From Bacteroidia bacterium (lineage in GTDB: Bacteria > Bacteroidota > Bacteroidia > Flavobacteriales > Flavobacteriaceae): 64,000 bases of DNA. The notes under the pieces were generated by a model that saw nothing but the letters and a program-made list of their open reading frames with translations, had not been told where the DNA came from and searched no databases. Shown one piece after another: positions 49,065 through 55,500 of the stretch (the first letter of the stretch is position 1; each line of letters begins with the position of its first letter). The position numbers and the translations under genes were made by a program. The DNA lies in assembly GCA_030428865.1 (NCBI GenBank), contig JAUIEK010000008.1:1-64000 (forward strand). The letters are read 5' to 3'.

Positions 49065-49193
49065 GCTAACGTGTTTGTGTATGATTAGTTGCGTGTGTAA
49101 GCAACTAATTTAGCAAATAAAAACCGAATAGAAAATCCGCGAGAATTTTCAAAAGTAGGCGAGAACAAGCAATTACTTATAGCCATTGTTGGC
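49065..49193 (+). repeat. Palindrome-ended intergenic element A
   Basis: Non-coding 129-bp element that starts GCTAAC and ends GTTGGC, which are imperfect inverted repeats. Inside are a perfect 9-bp hairpin ATTAGTTGC/GCAACTAAT (49084-49092, 49101-49109) and a GAAAAT/ATTTTC hairpin (49131-49150). It begins right after the rpoBC terminator tail and ends 5 bp before the stop codon of the 69-aa gene. It resembles an attC-like folded spacer but does not fit the integron core sites exactly. Confidence 0.55.
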
Positions 49194-49198
49194 AATAG

Positions 49199-49408
49199 TT
49201 ATTTTTTGGTTAGTCCAGCTTCTGGATATTTCGTTTGTAACTTTTTTAAAGCATTTTCTCGAATAGCTTCCAATTCTGCATTCGACAGTACGCTTTGTCC
49301 GCCCATCTTGTTGATTAATTTCTCAACTAATTCTTCCAATATAAGTATTCTGTATTCAGAATCTAATGCTGATTGAGCTATGTCAATTCCTCCAATACTA
49401 ATTCCCAT
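49199..49408 (-). CDS. Hypothetical 69-aa protein
   Basis: A 69-residue soluble-looking protein (MGISIGGIDIAQSALDSEYR...) with two predicted amphipathic helices: YRILILEELVEKLINKM and NAELEAIRENALKKLQTKY, and a basic tail. No family recognised. It overlaps the upstream zinc-ribbon gene by 11 bp, so the two are translated together as one module. The module lies between elements A and B, whose near ends form an inverted repeat (GTTGGCAATA at 49188 and TATTGCCGAC at 49770). The AT-rich codon use is not strikingly different from the host. Confidence 0.6.
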   Translation of the reverse strand: MGISIGGIDIAQSALDSEYRILILEELVEKLINKMGGQSVLSNAELEAIRENALKKLQTKYPEAGLTKK

Positions 49409-49742
49409 TTTCGTTTATGTTTTTGTCGGACGATGATTTATCCGTATTATGTAATTCAGTTTTTTCTGTTTCAAAGATTTTATTCACTATGTAGGTGCTA
49501 ACAAATCCAATTATTAAAGCGCCAATTAAAGAAAAGATAAAATTTTTGGTTTTAGCCCACCAAGGTGGATTGTAATCAGGTCGCCAGGTTACATTCTTAC
49601 ACTTTTTGCATTCTATGTGAGTATTCGACTTAATGTCGGTTACATCAATTTCAGAGCTACATTTTGGGCAAGTTAACAAGTAACTTAACTTCTTTTTTAT
49701 TTCAATTCCCGTGTTACCGGTCAAATTTGGTATTTCACTCAT
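49398..49742 (-). CDS. Hypothetical zinc-ribbon membrane protein
   Basis: The 114-residue protein has a four-cysteine zinc ribbon at residues ~25-50 (CPKCSSEIDV and ECKKCKNVTW), a Trp/Pro linker (RPDYNPPWWAKTKN), then one transmembrane helix (FSLIGALIIGFVSTYIVNKI, about 70-89) and a hydrophilic Ser/Asn/Asp-rich tail. It overlaps the 69-aa gene by 11 bp. Such zinc-ribbon plus membrane-helix proteins occur in accessory gene sets with unknown roles. No homologue can be named. The start at 49742 has no strong RBS, as usual here. Confidence 0.65.
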   Translation of the reverse strand: MSEIPNLTGNTGIEIKKKLSYLLTCPKCSSEIDVTDIKSNTHIECKKCKNVTWRPDYNPPWWAKTKNFIFSLIGALIIGFVSTYIVNKIFETEKTELHNTDKSSSDKNINENGN

Positions 49743-49773
49743 TCTTGGTTTTGGTTAGTTACTCATAATTATT

Positions 49774-49901
49774 GCCGACGTTTTGCACATGGCTTGTGGC
49801 AGTTTCGAAACACTTTCCTGTCCACCAAAACCAAAGCTGGCTTAGGAGCGAAAACCTTGCTGGCAGACGTTCACCCGCCATAAGCTATATGCATTGTTGG
49901 C
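49774..49901 (+). repeat. Palindrome-ended intergenic element B
   Basis: Non-coding 128-bp element starting GCCGAC and ending GTTGGC. The outer arms TGCACATGGCTTGTGGC (49784-49800) and GCCATAAGCTATATGCA (49877-49893) pair at 14 of 17 positions. A GTTTCGAAAC palindrome lies at 49802-49811. G+C is clearly above its surroundings by eye, and no ORF fits. It separates the 114-aa gene from the DUF1287 gene. Confidence 0.6.
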
Positions 49902-49909
49902 ACACGTGT
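49894..49909 (+). repeat. Left arm of the exact 16-bp inverted repeat around DUF1287
   Basis: TTGTTGGCACACGTGT at 49894-49909 is the exact reverse complement of 50498-50513. The inner end is 2 bp from the DUF1287 stop codon. The inner half contains the palindrome ACACGTGT. Confidence 0.85.
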
Positions 49910-49911
49910 TT

Positions 49912-50496
49912 TTATTTTTTATATCGATAATGTCCGATTATTTTAAAGTCGAACAACATATCTTCCAATACTTGTCCTCTTCCAATATTGTGAATTATGA
50001 GAGGTCTTTCACCATTTTCTGCTTTTTTATTCGAAACGATTCCAATATGGGTTATTCCACCACCTAAGTTCCAGCAAACAATGTCTCCTGGTTTGTAGTC
50101 AGCTGGGGTCTGTGTAATTGAAAGGGTGGTTCCGTGTATCTCAAAAAATGTCATGAGATTTGGAACCCGTCTGTGGTCAATATTCTTGTCTGGTTGTGAT
50201 AAGCCCCAATTTTTTGGATACTTACCAAAGTTAGCCTTCATGTCTTCGTGAACTTCCTTTTGCAAGTCGATTCCGAGTTTACGATATGCTCTTATAATTA
50301 CATCGGTACAAACACCTTTATTTGATGGCACGTCTCCGTTAGGATAGTCAAGTCGAAAATATGATGGATCATACTCAACATGCTGTTCTGTCAGAGTCAA
50401 AGTTGAATCCGCTAGTTCTTTATAGAAGTCGCTTTGTCCAAAGACTGAACTTGCTGTCAGAAGAAAGATGAATATGTCTAATAGTTTCTGTTTCAT
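49912..50496 (-). CDS. DUF1287 family exported protein (NlpC/P60-like fold)
   Basis: The 194-residue protein has a signal peptide (MKQKLLDIFIFLLTASSVFG). It matches DUF1287: VPSNKGVCTDVIIRAYRKLG with the likely catalytic Cys63, LQKEVHEDM, DHRRVPNLMTFFEIHG, PADYKPGDIVCWNLGGGITH with His150, and IIHNIGRGQVLEDML. Such proteins are thought to be papain-like amidases or peptidases in the periplasm; the substrate is unknown. The gene is a precise cassette: an exact 16-bp inverted repeat begins 2 bp after the stop and 1 bp before the start codon, so little room is left for a promoter of its own. Confidence 0.88.
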   Translation of the reverse strand: MKQKLLDIFIFLLTASSVFGQSDFYKELADSTLTLTEQHVEYDPSYFRLDYPNGDVPSNKGVCTDVIIRAYRKLGIDLQKEVHEDMKANFGKYPKNWGLSQPDKNIDHRRVPNLMTFFEIHGTTLSITQTPADYKPGDIVCWNLGGGITHIGIVSNKKAENGERPLIIHNIGRGQVLEDMLFDFKIIGHYRYKK

Positions 50497-50497
50497 T

Positions 50498-50513
50498 ACA
50501 CGTGTGCCAACAA
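50498..50513 (-). repeat. Right arm of the exact 16-bp inverted repeat around DUF1287
   Basis: ACACGTGTGCCAACAA at 50498-50513, reverse complement of 49894-49909. It sits 1 bp upstream of the DUF1287 start codon on the minus strand and so covers the region where an RBS would be. Confidence 0.85.
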
Positions 50514-50556
50514 CCCAAATACACTTTCGTTTTAATGAAGTATATTCAAAGTTAGC
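50506..50556 (+). repeat. Palindrome-ended intergenic element C (short)
   Basis: A 51-bp spacer beginning GCCAAC and ending GTTAGC, the mirror of element A (GCTAAC...GTTGGC). It holds ACTTTCG (50523-50529) and CGAAAGT (50556-50562), a 7-bp stem at its right end. It has no ORF and closes the cassette array on the right. Confidence 0.45.
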
Positions 50557-50567
50557 GAAAGTTAGTA

Positions 50568-50598
50568 GAATTCAATTTTAGAAGCAAAAATCTTCCAA
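50568..50598 (+). repeat. Direct repeat, copy 1, left of the XRE module
   Basis: GAATTCAATTTTAGAAGCAA followed by AAATCTTCCAA matches copy 2 at 51219-51248 at 28 of 30 aligned bases with a one-base gap. It ends 15 bp from the XRE gene stop codon. Confidence 0.75.
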
Positions 50599-50613
50599 TT
50601 TTTATCTAAAAAA

Positions 50614-50847
50614 TCAAATGCTATTTTTTAAATCACAAATCTCAGACAATGGAACTTCTAAAGCCTGGCTAATCCTAAACAAAGTATGAATTGTTGCATT
50701 TGTTCTTCCTTTCTCAATTCTTGAAATATTAGTTGTATCAATTTGAGCTTTTATTTTCCCAACTAAATCAACTTGTGTTAAACCTTTTTCAAGCCTAATT
50801 CTTTTTACGTTTTGACCAATTATTTTTAAGATATCTGATTTTTCCAT
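50614..50847 (-). CDS. XRE-family HTH transcriptional regulator
   Basis: A small DNA-binding protein of 77 residues from ATG at 50847 (MEKSDILKIIGQNVK); in-frame ATG 50856 and TTG 50865 are alternatives that would place the operator inside the gene. HTH of the Cro/CI/XRE type: VKRIRLEKGLTQVDLVGKI, then DTTNISRIEKGRTNATIHTL, then FRISQALEVPLSEIC. It has no other domain, like plasmid/phage repressors and restriction controller proteins. Operator-like palindromes lie immediately upstream and at the divergent promoter, so autoregulation and control of the 74-aa gene are likely. Confidence 0.88.
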   Translation of the reverse strand: MEKSDILKIIGQNVKRIRLEKGLTQVDLVGKIKAQIDTTNISRIEKGRTNATIHTLFRISQALEVPLSEICDLKNSI

Positions 50848-50850
50848 TAT

Positions 50851-50864
50851 TGTCATATTTGACA
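50851..50864. promoter_or_regulatory. Operator-like palindrome O1
   Basis: TGTCATATTTGACA, an imperfect palindrome (two central mismatches) that contains the -33 TTTG of the plus-strand promoter and lies 3 bp upstream of the XRE start codon. Confidence 0.65.
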
Positions 50865-50887
50865 AGTCAAGAAAAGATTTATGTTTG
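50858..50887 (+). promoter_or_regulatory. Promoter of the 74-aa gene
   Basis: TTTG at 50858-50861, an 18-base spacer and TATGTTTG at 50880-50887 give a near-perfect Bacteroidota promoter. Predicted start of transcription near 50894, about 40 bases before the ATG. It is sandwiched between the operators O1 and O2. Confidence 0.7.
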
Positions 50888-50897
50888 CATAAATTAA

Positions 50898-50911
50898 TGT
50901 CATATATGACA
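50898..50911. promoter_or_regulatory. Operator-like palindrome O2
   Basis: TGTCATATATGACA is a perfect 14-bp palindrome with the same half-site as O1; centre-to-centre distance is 47 bp. It overlaps the start of the transcript of the 74-aa gene. Confidence 0.7.
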
Positions 50912-50933
50912 GGTTTAAATATGAAATATTATT

Positions 50934-51158
50934 ATGAAAAAGAAATACGTAGAATTAACGCCAGCTCAAATTGAACTGATTGAGTTAATAAAACATAGTG
51001 AAGTTAAATACTATTATACCTCTCTTGAAAAAGTACATTATTCTGGAACTTATTTGGTAAACTCAGAATTAGCCGATCTTTCAGCATCTGCTTATGTTCA
51101 TCAATTGATAGATGTTTTTCAAAAAATAGTGGTTGAAAATTTAGATTATGGTAATTGA
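50934..51158 (+). CDS. Hypothetical 74-aa protein divergent from the XRE regulator
   Basis: MKKKYVELTPAQIELIELIK begins a 74-residue soluble-looking protein with an acidic C-terminal helix (HQLIDVFQKIVVENLDYGN). No family recognised; no signal peptide or membrane segment. A good promoter with two operator palindromes lies upstream, so expression is probably controlled by the XRE protein. The pair resembles small regulator/effector modules (for example phage-like or toxin-antitoxin modules), but the product has no toxin motif that can be named. Accepted as a gene because of the promoter and the codon pattern. Confidence 0.6.
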   Translation: MKKKYVELTPAQIELIELIKHSEVKYYYTSLEKVHYSGTYLVNSELADLSASAYVHQLIDVFQKIVVENLDYGN

Positions 51159-51218
51159 TTTAATATCGTTGTTTTTTAGAATCTCAATTTCTTAATGCCT
51201 CTTAGATTTGTTTTGCTT

Positions 51219-51269
51219 GAATTCATTTTAGAAGCAACAATCTGCCAAATGTTAAATTCTTGTTGCTTC
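51219..51269 (+). repeat. Direct repeat, copy 2, with hairpin
   Basis: 51219-51248 matches copy 1 at 50568-50598 (28 of 30 bases). The copy contains GAAGCAACAA (51231-51240), which pairs perfectly with TTGTTGCTTC (51260-51269). An outer TTGCTTGAA/TTCAAGCGA pair extends the structure. It lies 19 bp downstream of the methyltransferase stop codon (on the minus strand). Confidence 0.7.
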
Positions 51270-51287
51270 AAGCGATATAATGTTTTT

Positions 51288-52058
51288 TTAACTATCATGT
51301 TTGGCAATTATAATAATTTGCCCGTCGTTTTTTTCCTCTTCATATGTAGCTTTATCGTAGTTAGAGAACTCGTTTACAATCTTAAACCCAGTTCTTTTCA
51401 TTAAACTTCTAACTTCATCAATTGTATCACAGCTACATAAAAAACGTTCGTAACATGAATCATCTTGAATTCCATTAGTAGCAATTTCAAAAGTCCATTC
51501 TACCGAGAAAATATTATTATCTTCATGGTTTTCAATCTTATATTCGGTGTATTGTTTGTAATGTCTTTCTCCAATATACTGTTCGCCTGTCAGTTTTTTT
51601 TCTTTGTTGGCATACATATTTTTTGAAAAAAAAGTACAAATAAATATTCCTTTAGGGTTTAAGTTTCTTTTTGCTGCCAAAAGTATTTCCAATCTTTGGT
51701 CTTCTTCTGGAATTAAAGGAAACAGGTTTGGTGCAATCACCAAATCAAATTGATTAATGGTCTTAATTTTTTGAGCAAAGTATGGAAGAATGGTAACTCT
51801 TTCTTTTAAAAGTGGATTTTGAATTACTTTAGTAAGTAATATATTATAAACTGTTTCTGAAGGTTCTACACAAGTTACATTACAGTTTTGAAGGGCTATA
51901 GGAAGCGCAATGTTTCCTGTTCCTGATCCAAACTCAAGAACATTTTCACAATCTTTTGAATATTCTAAAAAGAATTGTTGTTTTTTCTCCAAGCTTTCTG
52001 ATTTTAAACTAAATAAATCATAAAAAGCAGGGTTGTGCATGTATTTATAATTTTCCAT
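51288..52058 (-). CDS. Class I SAM-dependent methyltransferase
   Basis: The 256-residue enzyme has motif I VLEFGSGTGNIALPIALQ (about 41-58), the acidic residue at CVEPSETVYN, and the post-motif FDLVIAPNLFPLIPEEDQRL. N-terminal YMHNPAFYDLF is typical of small-molecule or O-methyltransferase-like members. The substrate cannot be told. It follows the radical SAM gene with a 15-bp gap and may be co-transcribed. This is the first ordinary chromosomal gene after the accessory island. Confidence 0.85.
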   Translation of the reverse strand: MENYKYMHNPAFYDLFSLKSESLEKKQQFFLEYSKDCENVLEFGSGTGNIALPIALQNCNVTCVEPSETVYNILLTKVIQNPLLKERVTILPYFAQKIKTINQFDLVIAPNLFPLIPEEDQRLEILLAAKRNLNPKGIFICTFFSKNMYANKEKKLTGEQYIGERHYKQYTEYKIENHEDNNIFSVEWTFEIATNGIQDDSCYERFLCSCDTIDEVRSLMKRTGFKIVNEFSNYDKATYEEEKNDGQIIIIAKHDS

Positions 52059-52073
52059 GAATTGATTTTGAAG

Positions 52074-53138
52074 CTAAAATAGACTAATCTGGTTAGTTTG
52101 ATGTTTGTCAAATAAAGTAAAGTTCAATGGAAGATATTTTACGTTATTCAAGTATCGTTTTTTAGCTAGTTTAAACTGTAGCGCAATTTGCTCAGCAAAT
52201 TTTCCTTCGCCTTTCATGCGTTTTCCATATTGACTGTTATTTAAACTTCCGTTATGGCAATCTTCAATTTGATGTAAAATTTTGTCGGCTCTTTCAGGAT
52301 AGGTTTTTTTTACCCAATCTGTAAAAATTTGTCCAATTGCTCCATTCAATCGTACAATGGTATAAGCTACAGATTTGGCACCTAGCTCAGCCACCTTTTT
52401 CACTAAAGGTAAAATCTCATGGTTATTAATAGCCGGAATAATAGGAGCCATCATCACATTAACAGGAATCCCATTTTCAGATAAAATTTGAACAGTTTCT
52501 AGTCGTTTTTGTATGGTAGCCGTTCGAGGTTCTAAAACACGCCGAGTTTCTTCTGATAAAGAAGTAATAGATATGTTTACATGAATTAAATTCATAGAAG
52601 CCATTTCTTGTAAAATATCTAAATCGCGTAAAATCAATGCATTTTTGGTAATCATACTAATAGGGTGTTTTAGTCTTAGAAGAACTTCTAACATTTTGCG
52701 AGTAATTTGTAATTTTTTCTCAATAGGTTGATAGCAATCGGTATTACCAGAAAACATAATTGGTTGCGGTGTCCAATTTTTACTTTTTAGTTTTGCCTCT
52801 AACAATTCAGGAGCGTTTGCTTTGTAAAGAATTTTTCGTTCAAAATCTAATCCAGCAGAATATCCCCAATATTCATGAGAATTACGAGCATAGCAATAAA
52901 TACAACCATGTTCACATCCTTGATAAGGATTCATGGAATAAGCCAAACCAATGTCGGGGCTGGTTACTTTATTAATAATCGTTTTAGGAAATATTTCCAG
53001 ATACGATGTTTTGTTATTATCTGATTTTTCATTTTCAGTATGACAATAATTTAAAAAATCATCTCGCACAATATGCTCATGCTGAAAGAAACGATTATGG
53101 GTATTCACTTGCGCACCACGTCCTTTAATGTAGTCCAT
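52074..53138 (-). CDS. Radical SAM protein, PA0069 family (SplB-related)
   Basis: The 354-residue protein has the 4Fe-4S motif CEHGCIYCYARNSHEYWGYS (Cx3Cx2C), SPDIGLAYSMNPYQG before it, and further PA0069-type elements: IMFSGNTDCYQPIEKKLQIT, ISITSLSEETRRVLEPRTAT and NVMMAPIIPAINNHEILPL. The family is related to spore photoproduct lyase but its substrate in non-spore formers is unknown. It precedes the methyltransferase gene by 15 bp, so co-transcription is likely. No DNA-photolyase gene is adjacent. Confidence 0.92.
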   Translation of the reverse strand: MDYIKGRGAQVNTHNRFFQHEHIVRDDFLNYCHTENEKSDNNKTSYLEIFPKTIINKVTSPDIGLAYSMNPYQGCEHGCIYCYARNSHEYWGYSAGLDFERKILYKANAPELLEAKLKSKNWTPQPIMFSGNTDCYQPIEKKLQITRKMLEVLLRLKHPISMITKNALILRDLDILQEMASMNLIHVNISITSLSEETRRVLEPRTATIQKRLETVQILSENGIPVNVMMAPIIPAINNHEILPLVKKVAELGAKSVAYTIVRLNGAIGQIFTDWVKKTYPERADKILHQIEDCHNGSLNNSQYGKRMKGEGKFAEQIALQFKLAKKRYLNNVKYLPLNFTLFDKHQTNQISLF

Positions 53139-53261
53139 TATATTTTGTTTTAACAGTAAATAAAAAGGTTAATAATCTCTGATTTGCTGTTTTAAAGGTA
53201 CGGTAGAGACTTTAAAAAAGAGAATGGTGTTAATAAGTTTAAGGTGTAACTTGTTAACAAT

Positions 53262-54326
53262 CTATATTTTACGAACTTTATTTAATAAGTAGAAATCCGC
53301 TAATACCCAAGCAGTTAGTGCCTCAACAATTGGTACAGCTCTTGGAACTACGCAAGGATCATGACGTCCTTTTCCTTGCATTTCTGTTTTCTTTCCTTCT
53401 GAATCAATTGTAGTTTGCTTTTGCATAATTGTAGCTACAGGTTTAAAAGCTACACGAAAATAAATATCCATTCCGTTACTAATGCCTCCTTGAATTCCGC
53501 CAGATAAGTTGGTTTTGGTACTTCCGTCTTCATTAAAGATATCATTATGTTCGCTTCCTTTCATTCTGCTTCCTGCAAAACCGCTACCAAATTCAAAACC
53601 CTTTACAGCATTTAAAGAGAGCATGGCTTTTCCTAGCTCAGCATGTAGTTTATGGAATATAGGTTCTCCCAATCCTACAGGAACATTTTGAACCACACAA
53701 GTAATTGTTCCTCCAATAGTGTCTCCTTCTTTTCTAATCGCTTTTATTTTATCAATCATTTTTTGAGCTACTTGTTCATCAGGGCAACGAACAATATTGT
53801 TTTCGGTTTTAGAAAAATCTAAATTTGAATAATTAATATCCATTTCGATCTCTCCAACGGAAGATGTATAGGCATTTATAGAAATTTGAGAAATCAATTG
53901 CTTAGCCAACGCACCAGCAACCACCCAATTAGCCGTTTCTCTCGCAGAAGAACGACCGCCACCTCTATGATCTCTTAGTCCATATTTTTTATCATACGTG
54001 TAATCTGCATGCGAAGGCCTGTACACATTGGTATTGTGATTGTAATCTTTAGATTTTTGATTTTGATTTTTGATAATGAATCCAATAGATGTTCCCGTAG
54101 TTTTTCTTTCAAAAATACCAGAAAGGAATTCGACTGTATCTGGTTCTTTTCGTTGCGTAACAATAGCAGATTGTCCAGGTTTTCGTCTATTTAATTCAGC
54201 TTGAATGGCATCTGTGTCAATCTTTAATCCTGCAGGAAAACCATCAATAATTCCGCCAATAGCTTTGCCGTGAGATTCACCAAAAGTGGTAAGTTTTAAA
54301 AGGTTTCCAATAGAATTAAATGACAT
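53262..54326 (-). CDS. aroC: Chorismate synthase
   Basis: Last shikimate-pathway enzyme, converts EPSP to chorismate with reduced FMN. Conserved blocks: [20 protein letters not shown] (residues 12-31), RRPKPGQS-type [18 protein letters not shown], the His/Arg region [20 protein letters not shown] (about 108-127), [15 protein letters not shown], and C-terminal [19 protein letters not shown]. 354 residues is typical. Isolated gene with intergenic space on both sides. Confidence 0.98.
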   Translation of the reverse strand: MSFNSIGNLLKLTTFGESHGKAIGGIIDGFPAGLKIDTDAIQAELNRRKPGQSAIVTQRKEPDTVEFLSGIFERKTTGTSIGFIIKNQNQKSKDYNHNTNVYRPSHADYTYDKKYGLRDHRGGGRSSARETANWVVAGALAKQLISQISINAYTSSVGEIEMDINYSNLDFSKTENNIVRCPDEQVAQKMIDKIKAIRKEGDTIGGTITCVVQNVPVGLGEPIFHKLHAELGKAMLSLNAVKGFEFGSGFAGSRMKGSEHNDIFNEDGSTKTNLSGGIQGGISNGMDIYFRVAFKPVATIMQKQTTIDSEGKKTEMQGKGRHDPCVVPRAVPIVEALTAWVLADFYLLNKVRKI

Positions 54327-54363
54327 AAATTTTTGTATTTGCGTTCAAAGATACGTTACACTA

Positions 54364-55113
54364 TTAGAAAAACCACAGTTTTATAGCCATAAGAATAATC
54401 ATTACAACTAAGAAAATCCGAATAAAATGATCTCCTTTTTTTACAGACCATCTGCTTACAAACCAACCTCCAAGAGCATTTCCTATCGCTAACGTGAATC
54501 CATAAACCCAATTAATACTATCATTATAGGCAAAAACGGCTACTGCAGATAACGAATAAATTAAGGCAACAAATACTTTTATAGCATTACTTTTTACTAA
54601 TGAAAGTTTATTAACGCTAGAAAGAATTAAAAGAATGATAAAACCAGTACCTGCTTGTATAAAACCACCATAAATACCAACAAAAAAGAATAAGATAACA
54701 CCAAACCATAAATGTTTTCCTGTGGTTTGTTCTGTTATATTTTTAAGCTTTGTATTGGGTTTAAAAATCATATAAGCAACAACTAGCAGCATGATAACAG
54801 CAAGAATCCTGTTAAAAAGTTCACCTTTAATATCTACAGCTAAAGAAGCACCAACAACGGCACCTATTAATGCAGAAACAGCCAGGTAAATACTAAACGG
54901 AAAGGAAGAAACTCCTTTGGATTGAAATCCTTTAACAGCAAAAATATTTTGAATAATTATGGCAATTCTGTTTGTGCCATTTGCAATATTAGAAGGCAGA
55001 CCTAAAAAAATAAGAATAGGGAGCGTTAAGAGAGAGCCTCCGCCAGCAATTACATTGATGCTCCCTGCTATAAAGCCAATAAAAATGAGTAATATAAAAT
55101 CTAAAATTTCCAT
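54364..55113 (-). CDS. TauE/SafE family sulfite exporter-like permease
   Basis: Inner-membrane protein of 249 residues with about eight hydrophobic helices. The family's repeated motif is seen twice: GSINVIAGGGSLLTLPILIF with SNIANGTNRIAI (N-terminal half, residues ~17-50) and GGFIQAGTGFIILLILS with KSNAIKVFVALIYS (C-terminal half). Members export sulfite, sulfoacetate or other organosulfur anions; substrate here unknown. The stop codon lies 37 bp downstream of the aroC start (minus strand), so they may form one transcript. Confidence 0.9.
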   Translation of the reverse strand: MEILDFILLIFIGFIAGSINVIAGGGSLLTLPILIFLGLPSNIANGTNRIAIIIQNIFAVKGFQSKGVSSFPFSIYLAVSALIGAVVGASLAVDIKGELFNRILAVIMLLVVAYMIFKPNTKLKNITEQTTGKHLWFGVILFFFVGIYGGFIQAGTGFIILLILSSVNKLSLVKSNAIKVFVALIYSLSAVAVFAYNDSINWVYGFTLAIGNALGGWFVSRWSVKKGDHFIRIFLVVMIILMAIKLWFF

Positions 55114-55176
55114 TTAATGTAGCTAAAAGTACTATAAATTATCAGAATTGAAATTGACTAAAAAAAGTAAAAATAC

Positions 55177-55207
55177 TTTTACAAAAAGAAAAAGCTTTCT
55201 ATATTTG
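55177..55207 (+). promoter_or_regulatory. Promoter of tRNA-Ser
   Basis: TATATTTG at 55200-55207 with TTTT at 55177-55180 and a 19-base spacer, the same geometry as the tRNA-tuf operon promoter. Confidence 0.65.
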
Positions 55208-55219
55208 CACCCGCCTTTA

Positions 55220-55304
55220 GGAGAAATGGCAGAGTGGTCGAATGCGGCAGTCTTGAAAACTGTTGACTGTAACAGGTCCGGGGGTTCGAATCCCTCTTTC
55301 TCCG
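55220..55304 (+). tRNA. tRNA-Ser (anticodon TGA)
   Basis: The 85-nt class II tRNA has acceptor arms GGAGAAA and TTTCTCC, anticodon stem GCAGT/ACTGT with loop CTTGAAA, and a long variable arm. CCA is not encoded. Confidence 0.96.
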
Positions 55305-55305
55305 C

Positions 55306-55337
55306 AAACCTTTACTAGAAATGGTAAAGGTTTTTTT
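55306..55337 (+). terminator. Intrinsic terminator after tRNA-Ser
   Basis: AAACCTTTAC (55306-55315) and GTAAAGGTTT (55324-55333) form a 10-bp stem, followed by a T-run. Confidence 0.85.
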
Positions 55338-55500
55338 ATGTCCGTATATTTTAATTCAAAAACTTTTACAATTCTACTGTTATCGATTTCTTTTACTAAG
55401 AATGAAATTGACGAACAATCAGATGTATTAGTATCTCACGAATTATTTTAGTATTTTTAATGGTGTTAGTTTGGTAGCATCAAAATTATCTCTATCTAAA

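Noticed and set aside
49065-50556. Classical integron attC sites
   Set aside because: The ends GCYRAC/GTTRGC do not meet the RYYYAAC/GTTRRRY core rules and no integron integrase is present, so only an attC-like organisation is claimed.
51195-51404. Plus-strand open frame of 69 codons across the end of the methyltransferase gene
   Set aside because: It lies opposite the methyltransferase coding end and over the repeat/hairpin, with no promoter or conserved protein pattern.
55263-55451. Open frame starting inside tRNA-Ser
   Set aside because: It begins within the tRNA and crosses its terminator; not a plausible gene.
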